From Theobroma cacao (taxonomy: Eukaryota > Streptophyta > Magnoliopsida > Malvales > Malvaceae): a stretch of DNA of 64,000 nt. The DNA lies in the NCBI RefSeq assembly GCF_000208745.1, contig NC_030857.1, positions 14,790,113-14,854,112 on the forward strand, written 5' to 3'. A model generated the notes under the pieces. It was given only the letters and a program-made list of their open reading frames with translations. It was not told where the DNA came from and did not search any database. Below are positions 1 to 13,000 of this stretch, in pieces; position 1 is the stretch's first letter, and each line of letters begins with the position of its first letter. Position numbers and translations under genes: made by a program.

Positions 1-960
1 GAGAAATGCTTAAGGAAAATAGATTTCAAGCTTAAGTTGAAAAATCCTACCTTTTTCACTTGTTTTCCTTGATTTTCCACACTTTTTCTCTTGAAATTCC
101 TCACCTAGGGTTTGTTCTTCCTTTCTTTCCCTCTCTTCCTTGCTTGGCCGAATATTTGGAGAGTAATGGGCTGATTTATGCTGATTTTTAAGTTAAATAA
201 TAAAATATCTTAAGCTTGACACATGGCATTTTCTTATTGGTTCATTTTTAAAACTTTAAAAATTTTAAACCTTTTATCTCCACCACATGATTAGTCAAAG
301 GTCCAAAATGAGGATAAAGGAAGACCATGTGCTGGACAAATGTCCTGGTGGTGGAAAATTATAATTTTACCCAAGGGTGGCAAAATTACCATTTTACCCC
401 TTTACTCCAAATTATTCTGAAATTAAAATTTTTCACTTCTAAACCTCAAATCATACTCCAATAAGTCAAATGGGGCCAAAAAAATCTTTTTTAAAATTTC
501 CATTTTGTCCCTAAATGGCAAATGACCATTTTGCCCCTAGATAGTGAAAATTTCGGTTTGACTCCAAATTGATCCTCGAACTCCGAATTACCATTTTGAG
601 TCATCCCTGGACCGTGAAACTCTTAATTTCATCTTAAAATTCTTATTTGAACTAATTCGAGGCTTAATCGACTTAACGATACCATTAAAGGCAATATCAT
701 CTTTTAACTATTTCTCAAACTTCCTAAATATGCAACAATTCTATTGAGCATGTAAATGACGTCATAATTATTTTATAGAATAGGGTTTGACACAAACCGT
801 AGCATTTTAGGTGTTTTTCTTGTTTAAATTTGATTACATGTTGAGTAGTTAATTTAAGTTATTTTAATTAAATTTTATGTTATTTTATTTTAAATTACTT
901 TAAGAGTAGTTATTGCTAATTTCTTTTATTACTTTTGCAGGAAATTTAATGAAAAAGGCT
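1..960. repeat. LTR-like retrotransposon debris
   Basis: No gene is visible. The stretch contains repeated phrases such as 'accattttgcccc' and 'accattttacccc' (about 390-540) and sentences of the kind found in plant Ty3/gypsy LTRs, for example a block about deviations from 'actccaaattgatcctcgaactcc' near 560-585. I see no paired LTR, so this could be a solo LTR, a truncated element or diverged debris running off the left edge of the window. The family assignment is inference from the style of the sequence and not from coding domains. Confidence 0.3.
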
Positions 961-2689
961 CCTTTGATGAAAATACGTGCAAGTATAGTGATGGCTTCAT
1001 TCGTATATATTTCGGTATTTTGAGTATATCTCTCTCTACAGAACTCCAAATGAAGTTATTCTTAGACCACTAGAACTCTAAGAGGAAGGGCTACAACTTT
1101 TATATTTACCACTTTGTCTAGTTCTAATCGAATCATGGTCAAAATATTTGTCCAACTAGGAGCACTATAGTAGTATGCATGGACTAAATATGATATGGTT
1201 TTTGGAGCATATCTTTTAATCCATGAGTCCAATTGATGTGATTCTTGAGCCATTGTAAAAGTAAGAGATAGGTTTAAAACTTTTATGTTTACACTTTGCC
1301 CAGTTCGGAGCAAATCAAAGTAAAAATTATGTTTGAAGTCAATAGACTGCCACAATGCTAGGAGAATAAGGCTGCAGCATTGGTGAAAGGAAGCACAAAA
1401 CACATTTTTCGAGAGCTTAGCGCTGCAACACCAAAAAAAGAGTGCAGCAGCACTATTGTAGCAAGAATCCAAAGTCGCGGTGCCAAGAAATCAAGGTCGT
1501 GGCGTTGGGTGATTTTCCAAAATAAAAATTTAATGGGATTTTGGAAATTAGGTTACTTAAAGCTTATTTAAGGACCTTTAATCTCTTTTTTGCTTATCTT
1601 TAATGGGATTTGAATTGTTTATTCCAATTTGTTCTTAATGCCTTTAATTGCTTAATCACTAATTGATTGATTTAGGAATATAAACAAACTTGGGAAAGAG
1701 AGTTTAGTGTAGACTAAAATTGGGATAGCACGTGATCATATTAATTGATTTGCTTATAGGATAGGGATATACCTATAGGCCTTATGTAGCTAGATTAGAG
1801 CTTGAACTTAATGAGTCTGTTTTAATTCCAATCATATAGAGATATAATGTTTGGTTAAAATAGATATTTTTATAAGATGAGTTTATGAGACCCTTATAAA
1901 TAATTGAGAACTATATGTTAGCAATTCAACCTAGTAAAATAAGTTAAGGAAGAGAGTTAAGATTTAGATGAAATGTGAAGGATATTGTAATCCTAGACTT
2001 GTTTGATTTGATTTTTACTCAAGTTATTTTTACTTTTATTTTTCTTTTTAGTTTAAATTTTGGTTAATTAGTTTTACTTAATTAATTAATTTTGATTGTT
2101 TGGATAAGATTAAATTATTATAATTTTAGTACTTAGTAAAATTTTAGATCATTTTTTTGTGAAATCGATACTCTGCTTGCTTATATACTATCTATTCAAT
2201 ACGTATACTTACATAGCGGAATTTTAACTAACAAACTCCAATGATGAAATTTCATCCAAGAAAGCAAAGAGTTGCTATTTTTGGAATGATTTTGCTAAAT
2301 GCGGAATTCAATAAGGGTTTTCATCGAAGAATCGGGATAAATCATAATCTTATATTTCAATATATAGTTAATTCAAGTAGCTATCTTAAACATTTAAAGG
2401 AATAAATTCATGTAATATCCTATTTAAAAATTAAAACCGATATAATTATTAATTAATTTAGACAATTATTGCAAATAGAATATCAATGTAACCTATTCCA
2501 TAAAAATAATTCAAAAAAGTGAAATAATAATAATAACCCATAAAAAATTTAATTATCAATCTAAATAAAATGTTTCTCTAAAGGACATGTAGTAAAAATA
2601 AAAGAAGTAGTAATCATATTAAAATATCAACTATATTACTATAGAAATTGTAATCAATGAAATTATATTCATAAACACATTCATTTGGC
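961..2689. other. AT-rich intergenic stretch, no gene recognised
   Basis: Only short open frames without recognisable motifs occur here, none with a convincing start, splice sites or family resemblance. The part around 2160-2230, with the phrase 'aatcgatactctgcttgc', resembles the region next to the LTR of some large non-coding retrotransposon derivatives, but the match is too short to call an element. Confidence 0.4.
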
Positions 2690-3400
2690 ATCATTCACGA
2701 TTTTATCTTGACATAGCATACGACATGTTTAATTTACTAATGGGACGAGAATCCCGATGATGGGATTTTCTTGAAAGACTTGTAGAGATGAGTTCTTTCG
2801 GGGACATCCCTAAGGAAGAAACTTTCGAGACTTCACCAAAGCGTTGGAATGGTCTACAAATAATTTCCGATGCAAAGTTTTTGCTTCCCATTATTTAAAA
2901 TTGGTAAATCATGACATCATTTTATAATTGCATCATGTGCATACGTAAAGCCAAATAATCAAACTTTGGTTTTTTTAAAATAATAATAATAAAAATAAAT
3001 AAATAAATAAATAAATAGTAATAATAAATTAGAAAGAAATATTAGAAAAAGCAATACATATAAAATCAAGACTAGAAAATATATATAGGACACATAAAAA
3101 TAAATAAAAATCAAGGTTCAAATTAGATAAATATGATTAAATGGTACCATTCGTGGAACGGATGTCATTGGGATGTTAATCCTTCCCCGTGTATAACTGT
3201 ACTCCCAAGCCCACTCTAAAATTTGTAGACCAGTTTATTGTTTTTTAGACGGACCTAAAATCAATTTAGAACCTTGTCGACTAAAACCAAATCAATAGGT
3301 GATCAATCACACAAAGAGAAAAAAGATTAGTGACGACTCCTTAAATTTTCACATCTAGAAGTCTGGTTCCCAAACTCACATGTTACGACAATGGCTTTTT
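2690..3400 (+). mobile_element. Tat/Ogre-like Ty3/gypsy LTR remnant
   Basis: Around 3148-3210 the sequence has 'ggaacggatgtcattggg', then 'gatgttaatccttcccc' and 'gtactcccaa', and near 3330-3390 it has 'gtgacgactcc' followed by 'gttacgacaatggc'. This order (upset phrase, 'GACGACTCC', 'TTACGACA') is what I remember from the 3' part of LTRs in the Tat/Ogre lineage of plant Ty3/gypsy elements. There is no coding sequence, no second LTR and no clear target duplication, so it is best read as a solo or truncated LTR. Confidence 0.4.
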
Positions 3401-3699
3401 GCCAGTAATAGAAAAGATCTTCTTTTTACCTATATTTCAATTCTATTTAACTAAACAAACTACAATTCTACTCCATCTTATACCTGAACAAGATAAGCCA
3501 TTATTGTCAAGTTTCATATTCCATACACAGGCCCTATCTTTAATCTCTTCAATGAAATTTTCTAGAATGATTGCTTTGCTACCCATCACTAGAGTCTTTT
3601 CAATGAACTTTGTCTGTTTAAAGGTTTGGTCATGTGAAACTTTTTTAAGACAATTTTTCCTTATTAAATGTTCATTTTTAGCATCCTTATCGAATTGAG

Positions 3700-3785
3700 A
3701 GATTCATACTGTGAATTGTTATCGAATCTAGATTCATCATGTGAATCATTATCGAATCGAGATTCATATTGTGAATCAAAATCTT
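3700..3785. repeat. Short tandem repeat, about 31-bp unit
   Basis: About three imperfect copies of a unit containing 'gagattcatnntgtgaat' and 'nttatcgaatc' follow one another. The rest of 3786-4287 is AT-rich with no gene. Confidence 0.6.
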
Positions 3786-4287
3786 AATTTTAGAAAAATT
3801 GAATTGAATGGTAAGATAGAAAATTTTAAAATTAATTAAAAATTTTTGAAGTAAAATAATGTAATGATATTTTAAATTAAATTATCAATATTTTCATAAA
3901 AAATGAAGTGATTCAATTTAAATATATATTTTTTCCAACTTCATGTACATACAAGATATTGATATACATAAATTATAAAAAAATAATATATATTCTGTAT
4001 GTAATGTATAGATATATAATAAATTTTGTATTAATGTTTGTACATGCACATTTAAATTTATTTTGTGCATACAAAAGTTTTCAAATGAATAATACTCAAA
4101 ATATAAATTTTATTTTAAGTACACAAGAAAGAAAATGAATTTTTATAGATTTTTCTTTATATTTTATTAAAAACATTAAATTCTTAAACAATTAAAATGA
4201 GAGAAAAAAATAAGAATTTTATGTTATTTATGTTTAAAATTTTTTTAAATTGATTTTTTATAAAAAATTAAAATTATATTTGAGTCT

Positions 4288-4567
4288 TGTTATGAAATAT
4301 AAACTGAAAGAACAACTATAAAAGAAAGATAATAACTATAAAAAAAAGTATTTAGAATGAGTAAAAAGATCTTATTTAAATGTATATTTACAAATGAAGT
4401 GAATGGCTATTTACATGCTAATAACCTCTTATCTGGAATTTACAAGATAAAGGTAATGCTTAAGGAATTAGATTGAATAGATTAAATCCTAATCTTAATC
4501 CATTCTAATCTACGTCCAAATCTAGATATACATAACATAGTAGATATTCACACATATATTCATAACA
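4288..4567 (-). repeat. 3' LTR of the copia element
   Basis: This is 280 bp long. It starts 'tgttatgaaat' and ends '...ttcataaca' on the plus strand, that is TGTTATGAA...CATAACA in element orientation. It aligns along its whole length with 9089-9379; shared phrases include 'agatcttatttaa', 'tttacaaatgaagtga' and 'atgctaataacc'. The internal sequence starts directly after 4567. Confidence 0.85.
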
Positions 4568-4899
4568 CTCTCCTTGTATATTCATTCTACTAAGAATATA
4601 CCTCACTAAAACTTTACTAAGAAAAAACCTCATGGGAAAAAATCTGAGTGAAAGAAAAAGAGTACATAATTCTTTTCAAGAATACACTTTTGAAATACTA
4701 TCTCATTAAAAACCTTAATAAGAAAAATTCAGTAGAAAAAACCTTAATGTAGGAAAAGAATACAATGCGTATTTTACTCTCTTGATGACTACATTATTTA
4801 AGATCTTTAAAACGATGCATTACAATCTTTTGTATCAACTTTTTGAATATTGCAATAGGAAAGGCTTTGGTGAATAAATCTACTAGATTGTCCCTTCAA

Positions 4900-7800
4900 C
4901 GAATTTGTTAAACACTAATATCACTTTTATCTTGGAGATCATGAGTGAAAAACAATTTTGACAAAATTTGTTTTGTACTATCGCCTTTAATGTATCTTTC
5001 CTTTAATTAAGATATGCAAGCAGTTTTATCTTCATATAATGTTGTTGAAATTTTTTTCTTGATTAACAAGTCACACGTTTCTTGAATATATTAAGAAATA
5101 GATCTTAACCAATCATATTTACAACTTGTCTCATGAATTGTCAAATTTTTTGCATGGTTAGAAGAAGTAGCAACTATAGTTTGTTTTACAAAACACTATG
5201 AAATAGTTGTACTTCTACATGTGAATAAGTAACTTGTCTAGGATCAAGCTTTGTATGGATCAGATAAATATTCTGCATGTGCATAACCAATTAAATCTAA
5301 ATTGAATATATTTGAAAAATATAAGCATGTGTCCATTATTCCTCGTAGATATCGAAATATGTTTTTAATTTCATTCTAATGTTTTCAAGTTGAAAAAAAA
5401 CTATATCTTGCTAATAAATTTACAATAAATAATACATAAGGTTGTGTATCACTAGCAAGATACATTAGTGCTCTGATTGCACTAAGATGTGTTACTTCGA
5501 GACCAAAAAGATTTTTCATCATTTTCACAAGGTTGGAAATGGTCTTTTTTCACATCTAATGACCTTACAATCATTGGTGAACTCGATAAATGTGCTTTAT
5601 CCATATAAAATCATTTAGCATTTTTACTGTATAAGTTGATTGATGGACAAAAATTCTACCTGTCAAGTGTTCAATCTAAAAACCCAAACAAAATTTTGTT
5701 TTTCCAAAATATTTCATCTCAAATTCTTTCTTTAAACAATCTACGGCTTTTGACAACCCTTCAGAAGTTTTAATAATATTCAAGTTATCAACATAAATAG
5801 CAATTATGACAAATTCAAGTCTAAATATTTTATAAAACACACGGGCATATAAGATCATTTTTATAGCTTTCTTTAACAAATATTCACTAAGATGGTTATA
5901 CCACATGCGTTCGAATTGCTTTTAATTCATATAGATATTTATTTAATTTGGTCAAATAAATTTCTTGAGAATTGTGTACTTCAGGCAACTTAAATCTTTC
6001 AAGGATTTTCATATAGATATCAATATCAAATGAGCCATATAAATAGATTATAGCTACATTCATTAGACACATTTCAATTTTCTCATGTATTGCTGGACTA
6101 ATTAAATATATAAATATAATTGCATTCATCACAAAAGAATATGTCTCTTCATAATCAGTACTAGGTCTTTAGGTAAAACATTGTGCGACAACCCATGCTT
6201 TATATCTCACAACCTCATTTTTCTCATTTCGTTTTCGCACAAATACCCATTTATATTTCATTGGTTTTATATCATTTGTTATATGGACTACAAGTCTAAA
6301 AAATTTCACATTTTGTAAGTGAATTCAATTCCACCTTGATTGTTTCTTTCCACATTGGCCAATCATTTCTATGTCTACATTATTCAATAAATATAAGTTC
6401 AAGATCCTTGTTTTTCTTTCAGAATATTGAGTGCTATATTATATACAAAAATATCACTGATTTTATTTAATTTTGGTTCCATCTTTTCCCATCATTACGT
6501 AATTTATCGAGATCTCTTCATTTTCCATGATTTCAAGTACCTGAATTTCTTCTAAAATTTTATTAATTATGTCAGGGGCATCTTCTAGAGCTTATATTTC
6601 CTCTTTTTGCTAGAGTTTCTATTTCCTTTTTCTGACCATATTGAAAATTTGCTTATTTTCTTTTTCGAGGATTTTATCTTTGGAATCGATTGATTTCTCA
6701 CATTTCTAGCATGCCTTGCCTAACAAGGACATCAATATAGGAGCATTTGCAGTTGATATATGAGATTTAGTTATTCTCTTTAGGTTAGTAAATACATCTA
6801 GCAACTGATTTGCTATTTTTTGTAAATGAATTGTCTTTTGAACTTCAAGTTTACATTAATTTGTGCGATGATCAAAATTAAATAATGATAATATATTCCA
6901 AAAAATTTCTTTTTCTAGATGTTTATTCCCCCCCCCCCCTTATGTTGGAAAAACCGTTTCATCAAAATAATAATCGACAAATCTTACCATAAATAAATCT
7001 TATGTTATTGGTTCTAGATATTTAATTATAGATGGAAATTTGTATCCAACATATATTTCAACTTATTTTGAGGACCCATCTTAGTGTGTTGTGGTGGAGT
7101 AATTGGAACATATGCCGCACATCTAAAAATTGTTATATGAAAAATATTTGGTTCCTTATCAAAAACCAATTGTATAAAGGAAAGTTTATGATAACTCATT
7201 GACCTGATGAGTACAAGTACTGTTGTATACAAAATGACACATCCCAAAGCAAAAATTGGGAGTTTAGATTTCATAAGTAATGGCATTGCAATCAATTGAA
7301 AGTGTTTAATAAATGATTTTGCTAGACTTTTTTTTTGTATAAATATGAGCAACAGACTATTCAATAGTTATTCCATCTAATATGCAATATTCATTAAAAG
7401 CTTGAGATGTAAATTTACTAGCATTGTTAAGAAAAATGTGCTCGCAAATGAATGATTTGGGCGAGTAATCTTGCAAATGTCAAATTGCAAGTTGATAATA
7501 AGCACACATGTGACCATCTAGTTGATGCATTGATTAAAATCATAAAATATTTAAATGATCCACACAGTGGATGTTTGGATCCACATGGTGAATGTTTGGA
7601 TCCATATATTTCACCCTAAATATGTTTAAAAAAAGCAAGAGATTCAGTCTCAACTTTAGCCGATGATGATCTTATAATTAATTTGCCTTTAAAGCAAGCA
7701 ACACATGAAAATTCATCAGATTGAAAAATCTTCTGGCTTTAAGTGGATGAGCACATGAATTTTCAATAATTTTTTGCATTAGTATTGATCCGAAATTGTC

Positions 7801-8700
7801 CAACCGGTCATGTCAAACATTAAAATCATTAGTAAATTTCTGGTTCATTATGAGTTTCAATCATTCTAATATTTTTGTAGTACAATCCAATGAACAAAAT
7901 AGGTAATTTTTCCAACTCATACTTAATAGTCTCTATTTCATTCGTTGTCTCAATATGATATCTATTCAGATGAATATCTTTAAAATATAATAAATTTCTT
8001 TGAGACTTCGTAGAAAATAATGCATCCTCCTCTATTATGAAATTTGTTTCTTTGAGTAGTAAAATATTAGCTCTTCTGAAACTTTTAATTAATTTTGTAC
8101 TACCGGATATTGTGTTGACATTGGTTTCTTTTATTGTTAAGTGAGAAAAATATTTCTTATCTTTAAATATAGTATGTGTGTTATGGCATTGTCTGCTAGA
8201 CATATATTTGTATCATTAATCTTGGATCCAATTAGATGAATATTATATTTTTCTTCAATAAAATAAAATACATATATAATAAGAAACTTACAAATTAACA
8301 TTAGATATATAATTTACTAATTAAAACATATAATAAAAATATATCCTTTAAATGTAATGAGAATATATAAAAGTAACTTCATAATAGAGTTATACTAAAA
8401 TATACTAACAAACTATTAAGAAATTTCATACTTGGATATTTTCATTAACAATCAAATGATCAATTCCTTTTTTAAGGTGGATAAGAAAATTAGGATCTTG
8501 ATCTGTTATATCAACTTGACCATGGTTAAAATCATATTGGACAAAATTTGCTTTGATATTTTTTTTCCTTTTAGCTTTCAGTGAAAATTGTTTCAACATA
8601 TAATAGGTATGTGACCAATGGTCTTCTCTTTCATACCACATTAATGACGAAGCATTTTCTATATTTTTTTGTTTTGTACATTTTTGTTTTTTCATTCTTC
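4900..8700 (-). pseudogene. Broken copia Gag-Pol coding region
   Basis: Fragments on the minus strand keep family signatures. 8426-8695 has a Gag zinc-knuckle vestige (ERE-DHWSHTY). 7829-8203 is the protease and pre-integrase stretch (HNTHTIFKDKKYFSHLT, STKSQRNLLYFKDI). 7026-7364 is the integrase C-terminal side (SYHKLSFIQLVF, FRCAAYVPITPPQ). 5896-6132 and 5676-5906 are reverse transcriptase, with YVDNLNII where active elements carry YVDD. 4900-5470 keeps pieces of the RNase H region. Many stops and frame changes separate them. A run of twelve C lies at 6928-6939. No intact protein can be read. Confidence 0.82.
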
Positions 8701-9068
8701 ACCCATTTTTGGTGGATTAAAAGTATCCATGCATCCACTTTTGATGAATTAAATGTATCCATAAGTAGGTTAATAAGTGAACTTATCCATCTACTTTTGG
8801 TGGATATCTAACATCTAGTGGGTAAAATTATCTATCCACTTCTAGTGAGTAAATGTATTCTTAGAATTAGAATATTGATTAGTGTAAATTATTAGAACGA
8901 CCTCTTCCATGTCTATGACCTTAATTATTAAATGATACCACATTCAAGATTCATTATGATTTCAAGTCATTTACCTAATTTGATAAAATTAGAAATCAAA
9001 AACCAATTATTAAAATTCATGAATTTGTTAAAACTAGAAATCAAATACTAACTATTGAAATCCTGATT

Positions 9069-9088
9069 ATAGAACCATGCTGATAATG
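9069..9088 (-). other. Primer-binding-like site next to the 5' LTR
   Basis: On the minus strand the bases directly after the 5' LTR read cattatcagcatggttc. This resembles the initiator-tRNA-Met primer-binding site TGGTATCAGAGC common in plant copia elements, with several changes. Its place exactly at the LTR boundary supports the call; its decay fits an inactive element. Confidence 0.45.
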
Positions 9089-9379
9089 TGTTATGAAATA
9101 TAAAATAAAAGAATAATTATAAAAAAAAAGAGAATAACTATAAAGAAAGTAGTTAGAGAGAATAAGAAGATCTTATTTAAGTACGTATTTACAAATGAAG
9201 TGAGGGGGCTATTTATATGCTAATAACCCATTATTTAAAATTTACAAGGTAAAAATAAGACTTAAGAGATTAAATTGAATGGATTAAATTATAATTTTAA
9301 TCTAATTAAATTTATATCTAAATCTAATATAATATAATATAATATAATATAATGGATATTCACATATATATTTATAATA
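9089..9379 (-). repeat. 5' LTR of the copia element
   Basis: This 291-bp repeat is the partner of 4288-4567. It contains a short expansion of the unit 'aatat' (about 9329-9353) that the other LTR lacks. Its outer end reads 'tataata', where the partner has 'cataaca', so the terminal dinucleotide has mutated. Confidence 0.82.
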
Positions 9380-9772
9380 AGTTTGACATAGTTTTAATTG
9401 AATTTACCTAAATATCATACATTAAACCAAATGAAACACTTTCAATGATAAAATCGAAATCAAATCGATTTTATTACAAATTGAATAAAATAGGATGGTA
9501 CCATAAGTATAGAATACGATAGCATGTTAATTGGGAATTTTGAAGTAATGAATTAAAATGGAGCAAATCCTTCTAGAATGTGCATATAAATTAACATCAC
9601 CATCTTCACACTTTCCTCTCCTTGAGTCCGTCCTCAACCAAGAAAGCCAAAGTGGGAGGCGCAGGTTAAGAGTGGAACATTACCCGCCAGCGCACACCGT
9701 CCTCACCCCAGACAAGCCAAAGTTGCTAACATGCGCTGACCCTTACTCCACGAATGATCAGCTAGCTAGCCA

Positions 9773-9778
9773 TATAAA
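9773..9778 (+). promoter_or_regulatory. TATA box of the UPF0301 gene
   Basis: TATAAA in 'catataaaacaatt' lies about 30 bases before the CT-rich leader and about 265 bases before the start codon at 10039. The upstream 9385-9770 carries no other recognisable gene. Confidence 0.55.
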
Positions 9779-9798
9779 ACAATTCGGTTAAAGCTAAG

Positions 9799-9803
<5 letters not shown>

Positions 9804-9835
<32 letters not shown>
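9804..9835 (+). repeat. (CT)n microsatellite in the 5' leader
   Basis: About sixteen CT units lie directly downstream of the proposed TATA box. CT-rich leaders of this kind are common near plant transcription starts, and the length is likely to vary between individuals. Confidence 0.8.
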
Positions 9836-9840
<5 letters not shown>

Positions 9841-10038
9841 CCAGGGAGTCCCTTTCAGTTCTCCCTCTTATTTTCTTTTTCTTTTTCTCCTTCGATGTAA
9901 TTTTTTTTATTTTTTACATAATAATATCCGTTTGCAGATTTTCTCATCATCATTTTTCCTTTGGGCAAACGGGAACTGTTTGTTTGGGTCCGAGCTCAAA
10001 AGGGGAAATCAAGTGGCTGACTTGTCCCTTAGGAACAA

Positions 10039-13000
10039 ATGGATCTGTGGGCAGTCCACTTGAAGAACGGAACTAACTGTGGGAATCCTGCTGCTGGGGC
10101 TCTCTTGTTGAACAGGAATTCGATTCCTGAAAGACCCAATTCCTGGAATATTGGAAAATTCGGTGGCTTCGAGATCAGGCCTTCGAGGCGACTCCTTTCC
10201 TCATCTGCCCATCCTTCTTTCACCGTTAAAGCCATGGCTAAGAAGAACAATCACGACGATTCCTCTTCCTCTTCTTCTTCTTCTGGTATGCCTGCTATTT
10301 TTTGAATTAAAAAATTCTCAGCTTTTGACTTTTTTTTTTGTTGAAACTTGAATGCACCCATATGTTTTATGTTTGATTTTAGTTTATATCGGTGCGTTTC
10401 TGAAGCTACTACTTGTTGCTGACACGTGTTTAAGAATGATTGCTTCAAGTATGGGGATCTTGAACAGTAATGGACAGTGACTGACCATTTTGATCGAAGA
10501 GAAAGGGTAATGTTAGTTTTGAAATGTTGAAATCAGAGAAGGGTAAAACTCAACAAGATGAGTAATTTGATGTAGGAGGCGTAACTGCAAAATCTTTTTG
10601 TTTATTGGGATTCAAATTTGTCTATGAGATATTTATTCTTGCCACAGATAATGCAATTGCATTATATTTTAAGTTATTTAGTCCTGATTTTTGGAGTCTT
10701 TTGTTATTCAAGCTTGGATTTCAGTTTTGGTACTGAGTATAGGTTTATAGCTTGTTTTGGTTTAGTTATCCTGGCCTTATACTTCTTTCTGAATGGGGCT
10801 TGAATGTTTGTTAATTCAATTTTTGAAGAAAATCAGCTAGTTAACAAAGTGGGACAGCATGTGCCTTTGTTCTGAGTGTCTCCATTTCATAAAAGATGGG
10901 CTAGCATTCCACTATATACTGTCTTGCTAAGACCCTGGGCAGGATGAATTGTCCAACAAGGTTTCAACAAGGTTTGTTATCAGTGGGATTTGATGAAATG
11001 ATTTTCTGAAAAAGGATCTTGATAATGACAATGGGCTTTTGAATTTTATTTTTCTTGCTTGTATGATCTTTCCAAATTAAAGATTGCTATCTTAGATCTC
11101 TCTAGCCCTCTACTTGGTTGGTTGCGGTGTGATTGACACCTCATGGGAAAAATACTTGGGAAGCTCCTTTTAGATTTTTGAACCAAATGCTTCCTCCAAG
11201 CTGTTTGTTTTATACATTCTGCTTGTGTTTCAAAATCAAGGTGTAAAGTGTTTTCTTGCATATTAGTTTGTATAAAAACCAAGCTGTTTGTTTTATACAT
11301 TCTGCTTGTGTTTCAAAAACAAGGTGTAAAGTGTTTTCTTGAATGTTAGTTTGTATGAAATTAGACACCGGGCATTTGCTTTTCTTGATGAATCTTAAAG
11401 TCACTATCTCTATAATGAATCATGTAGAAATTAGTGTATCAATTCTTTTTCCTTTTTCTTTAGTTTTTCTACCTTTCTTTATATCTTCTAAAATCAGCAA
11501 AAGGTCATAAAAATGGAACAAGAGAAAATGTTAGTGAGAAGAGGATTAATAGGGTAGATGAAAAATGAAATAAAACTCAACCCACAACAAAAATTTCCGT
11601 TAGACTGTGGATGCTCTTAGAGTGACTTATTAGAGCATAGTTTATGATGGGGGTTCTTAGGAGTTGAGATAGCTTTGTTATTTGTTTATATGGTGCTCAA
11701 AACGTTTTACTTGATTTTATCCTTATATTATTCCTGTGGTCCCTCTCTGTTTCTCATCTCTTGTTTCATTGCTTGTTCCAGTTTTAGCTTAGCTGGTGTA
11801 CGATATTGATACTTAAATTGGCATTTCAGAGTTCCCCTCAACTTGAATTTTACATAGTTTGGGAATGTTTGTGATAATGAATCCAGGAAATGGTGATCAA
11901 TCTATTCCTGATAGAGACAGTTCAAGAAGAAACAATTCTTCGGACAGCAATGAATCAGATGACTCTGCTTCCCAGAAGTCCCATCATGCAAACACAGACT
12001 GGAGAGAGTTCAGAGCTATGTTATATAATAATTACCAGGTGATAATTTTCTCCCCAGAATTATGTACCTGCTTCTCCAATAATTGAGGGGTATAATTATT
12101 TGGACAGTTCTTATTTCTTCCCTTCTATCCAGTTTATCATACAGTTTTCTGGTATGGATCTCAAGATCCCCTAGAAAGTTCAATTTCAATAGCTTCCAGT
12201 TTATGGCCCTGCTTGGTTGTTGGTCATGACCGGATTACATAGCAAATTTTTTAGATCTTGAATTCCCCAATTGGGACCTTGGAAATATTTGGGGCCAAAG
12301 AAAGTAGAAATTTGACTATTTAAATATATATTTTTGTAAATCTTAACAATATTGTGCCCCTCTTTGTTTCTGTCATACAAATGGAGTCTAACTTCTCAAA
12401 CCTACAGTTGATTTTGGACATGGCTAGAACTACATTAGGATTTCATGAAGCAAAGTTTAACTTTGTACCTTTTACTGCATTGATACTGATGTACTCTAAT
12501 TTCTTATACCTAAAGTTGAATCTGGTCATATTGGTAAATTCTTTGTTGCTTTATATCACTTTCTGCTTTGGTTATGCTGCATTTGGAAGCCTAATATTTA
12601 TACTTACTTGTTGGGGTAATAGTAGTTTTTAGTTTCTGTGAGAGTAGATTATGTTTTCATCTATCTTAGCTGGTATTCAGGTTCGATTTCGTTCTTCCTT
12701 GCTCCCACAGTAACACCGACAAAGGAATTAGAAAAAAGAAGGTTAACTTTTCCTTTGTTGAGATGTTGGCTATACTCTCCATTCCTCCACGTCAGTTGAC
12801 TTTTAAGGAACATAAGAAGAGTTACAAGCAACATGTAGAAAGATTTTAAATTCTTGCTTTGTTGAAACACTAAACCTTTATATAACTTTTAACAGGTAGA
12901 GACGGCAGAGTCTGATGCTCACAAACAAGGCGGAGCGCCTCATGTGTCAAAACCTCTTGGCTCAAAATGGGCCCATCCTCTTTCAGTGCCTGAGACTGGT

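Larger units (their letters stand above)
4288..9379 (-). mobile_element. Degenerate Ty1/copia LTR retrotransposon
   Basis: A 5.1-kb element is bounded by two similar repeats of about 280-290 bp. Both open on the plus strand with 'tgttatgaaatataaa', so the LTRs follow the TG...CA rule on the minus strand. The outer flanks are 'agtct' (4283-4287) and 'agttt' (9380-9384), a 5-bp target duplication with one mismatch, which is the size copia integrases make. The internal order read on the minus strand is zinc-knuckle Gag, protease, integrase, reverse transcriptase and RNase H, which is the copia order. All domains are broken by stops and frameshifts, so the element is dead. The LTRs have diverged noticeably, which indicates an old insertion. 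Confidence 0.88.

Noticed and set aside
1062..1571. Overlapping frames on both strands near 1.4 kb
   Set aside because: No recognisable domain, no promoter or splice signals, and surrounded by LTR-like debris.
9558..9791. Open frame of 77 codons
   Set aside because: It runs through the TATA box and promoter of the UPF0301 gene and has no family signature.
12354..12632. 92-codon frame in UPF0301 intron 2
   Set aside because: It lies between well-defined splice sites of the gene and shows no similarity to any family I know.
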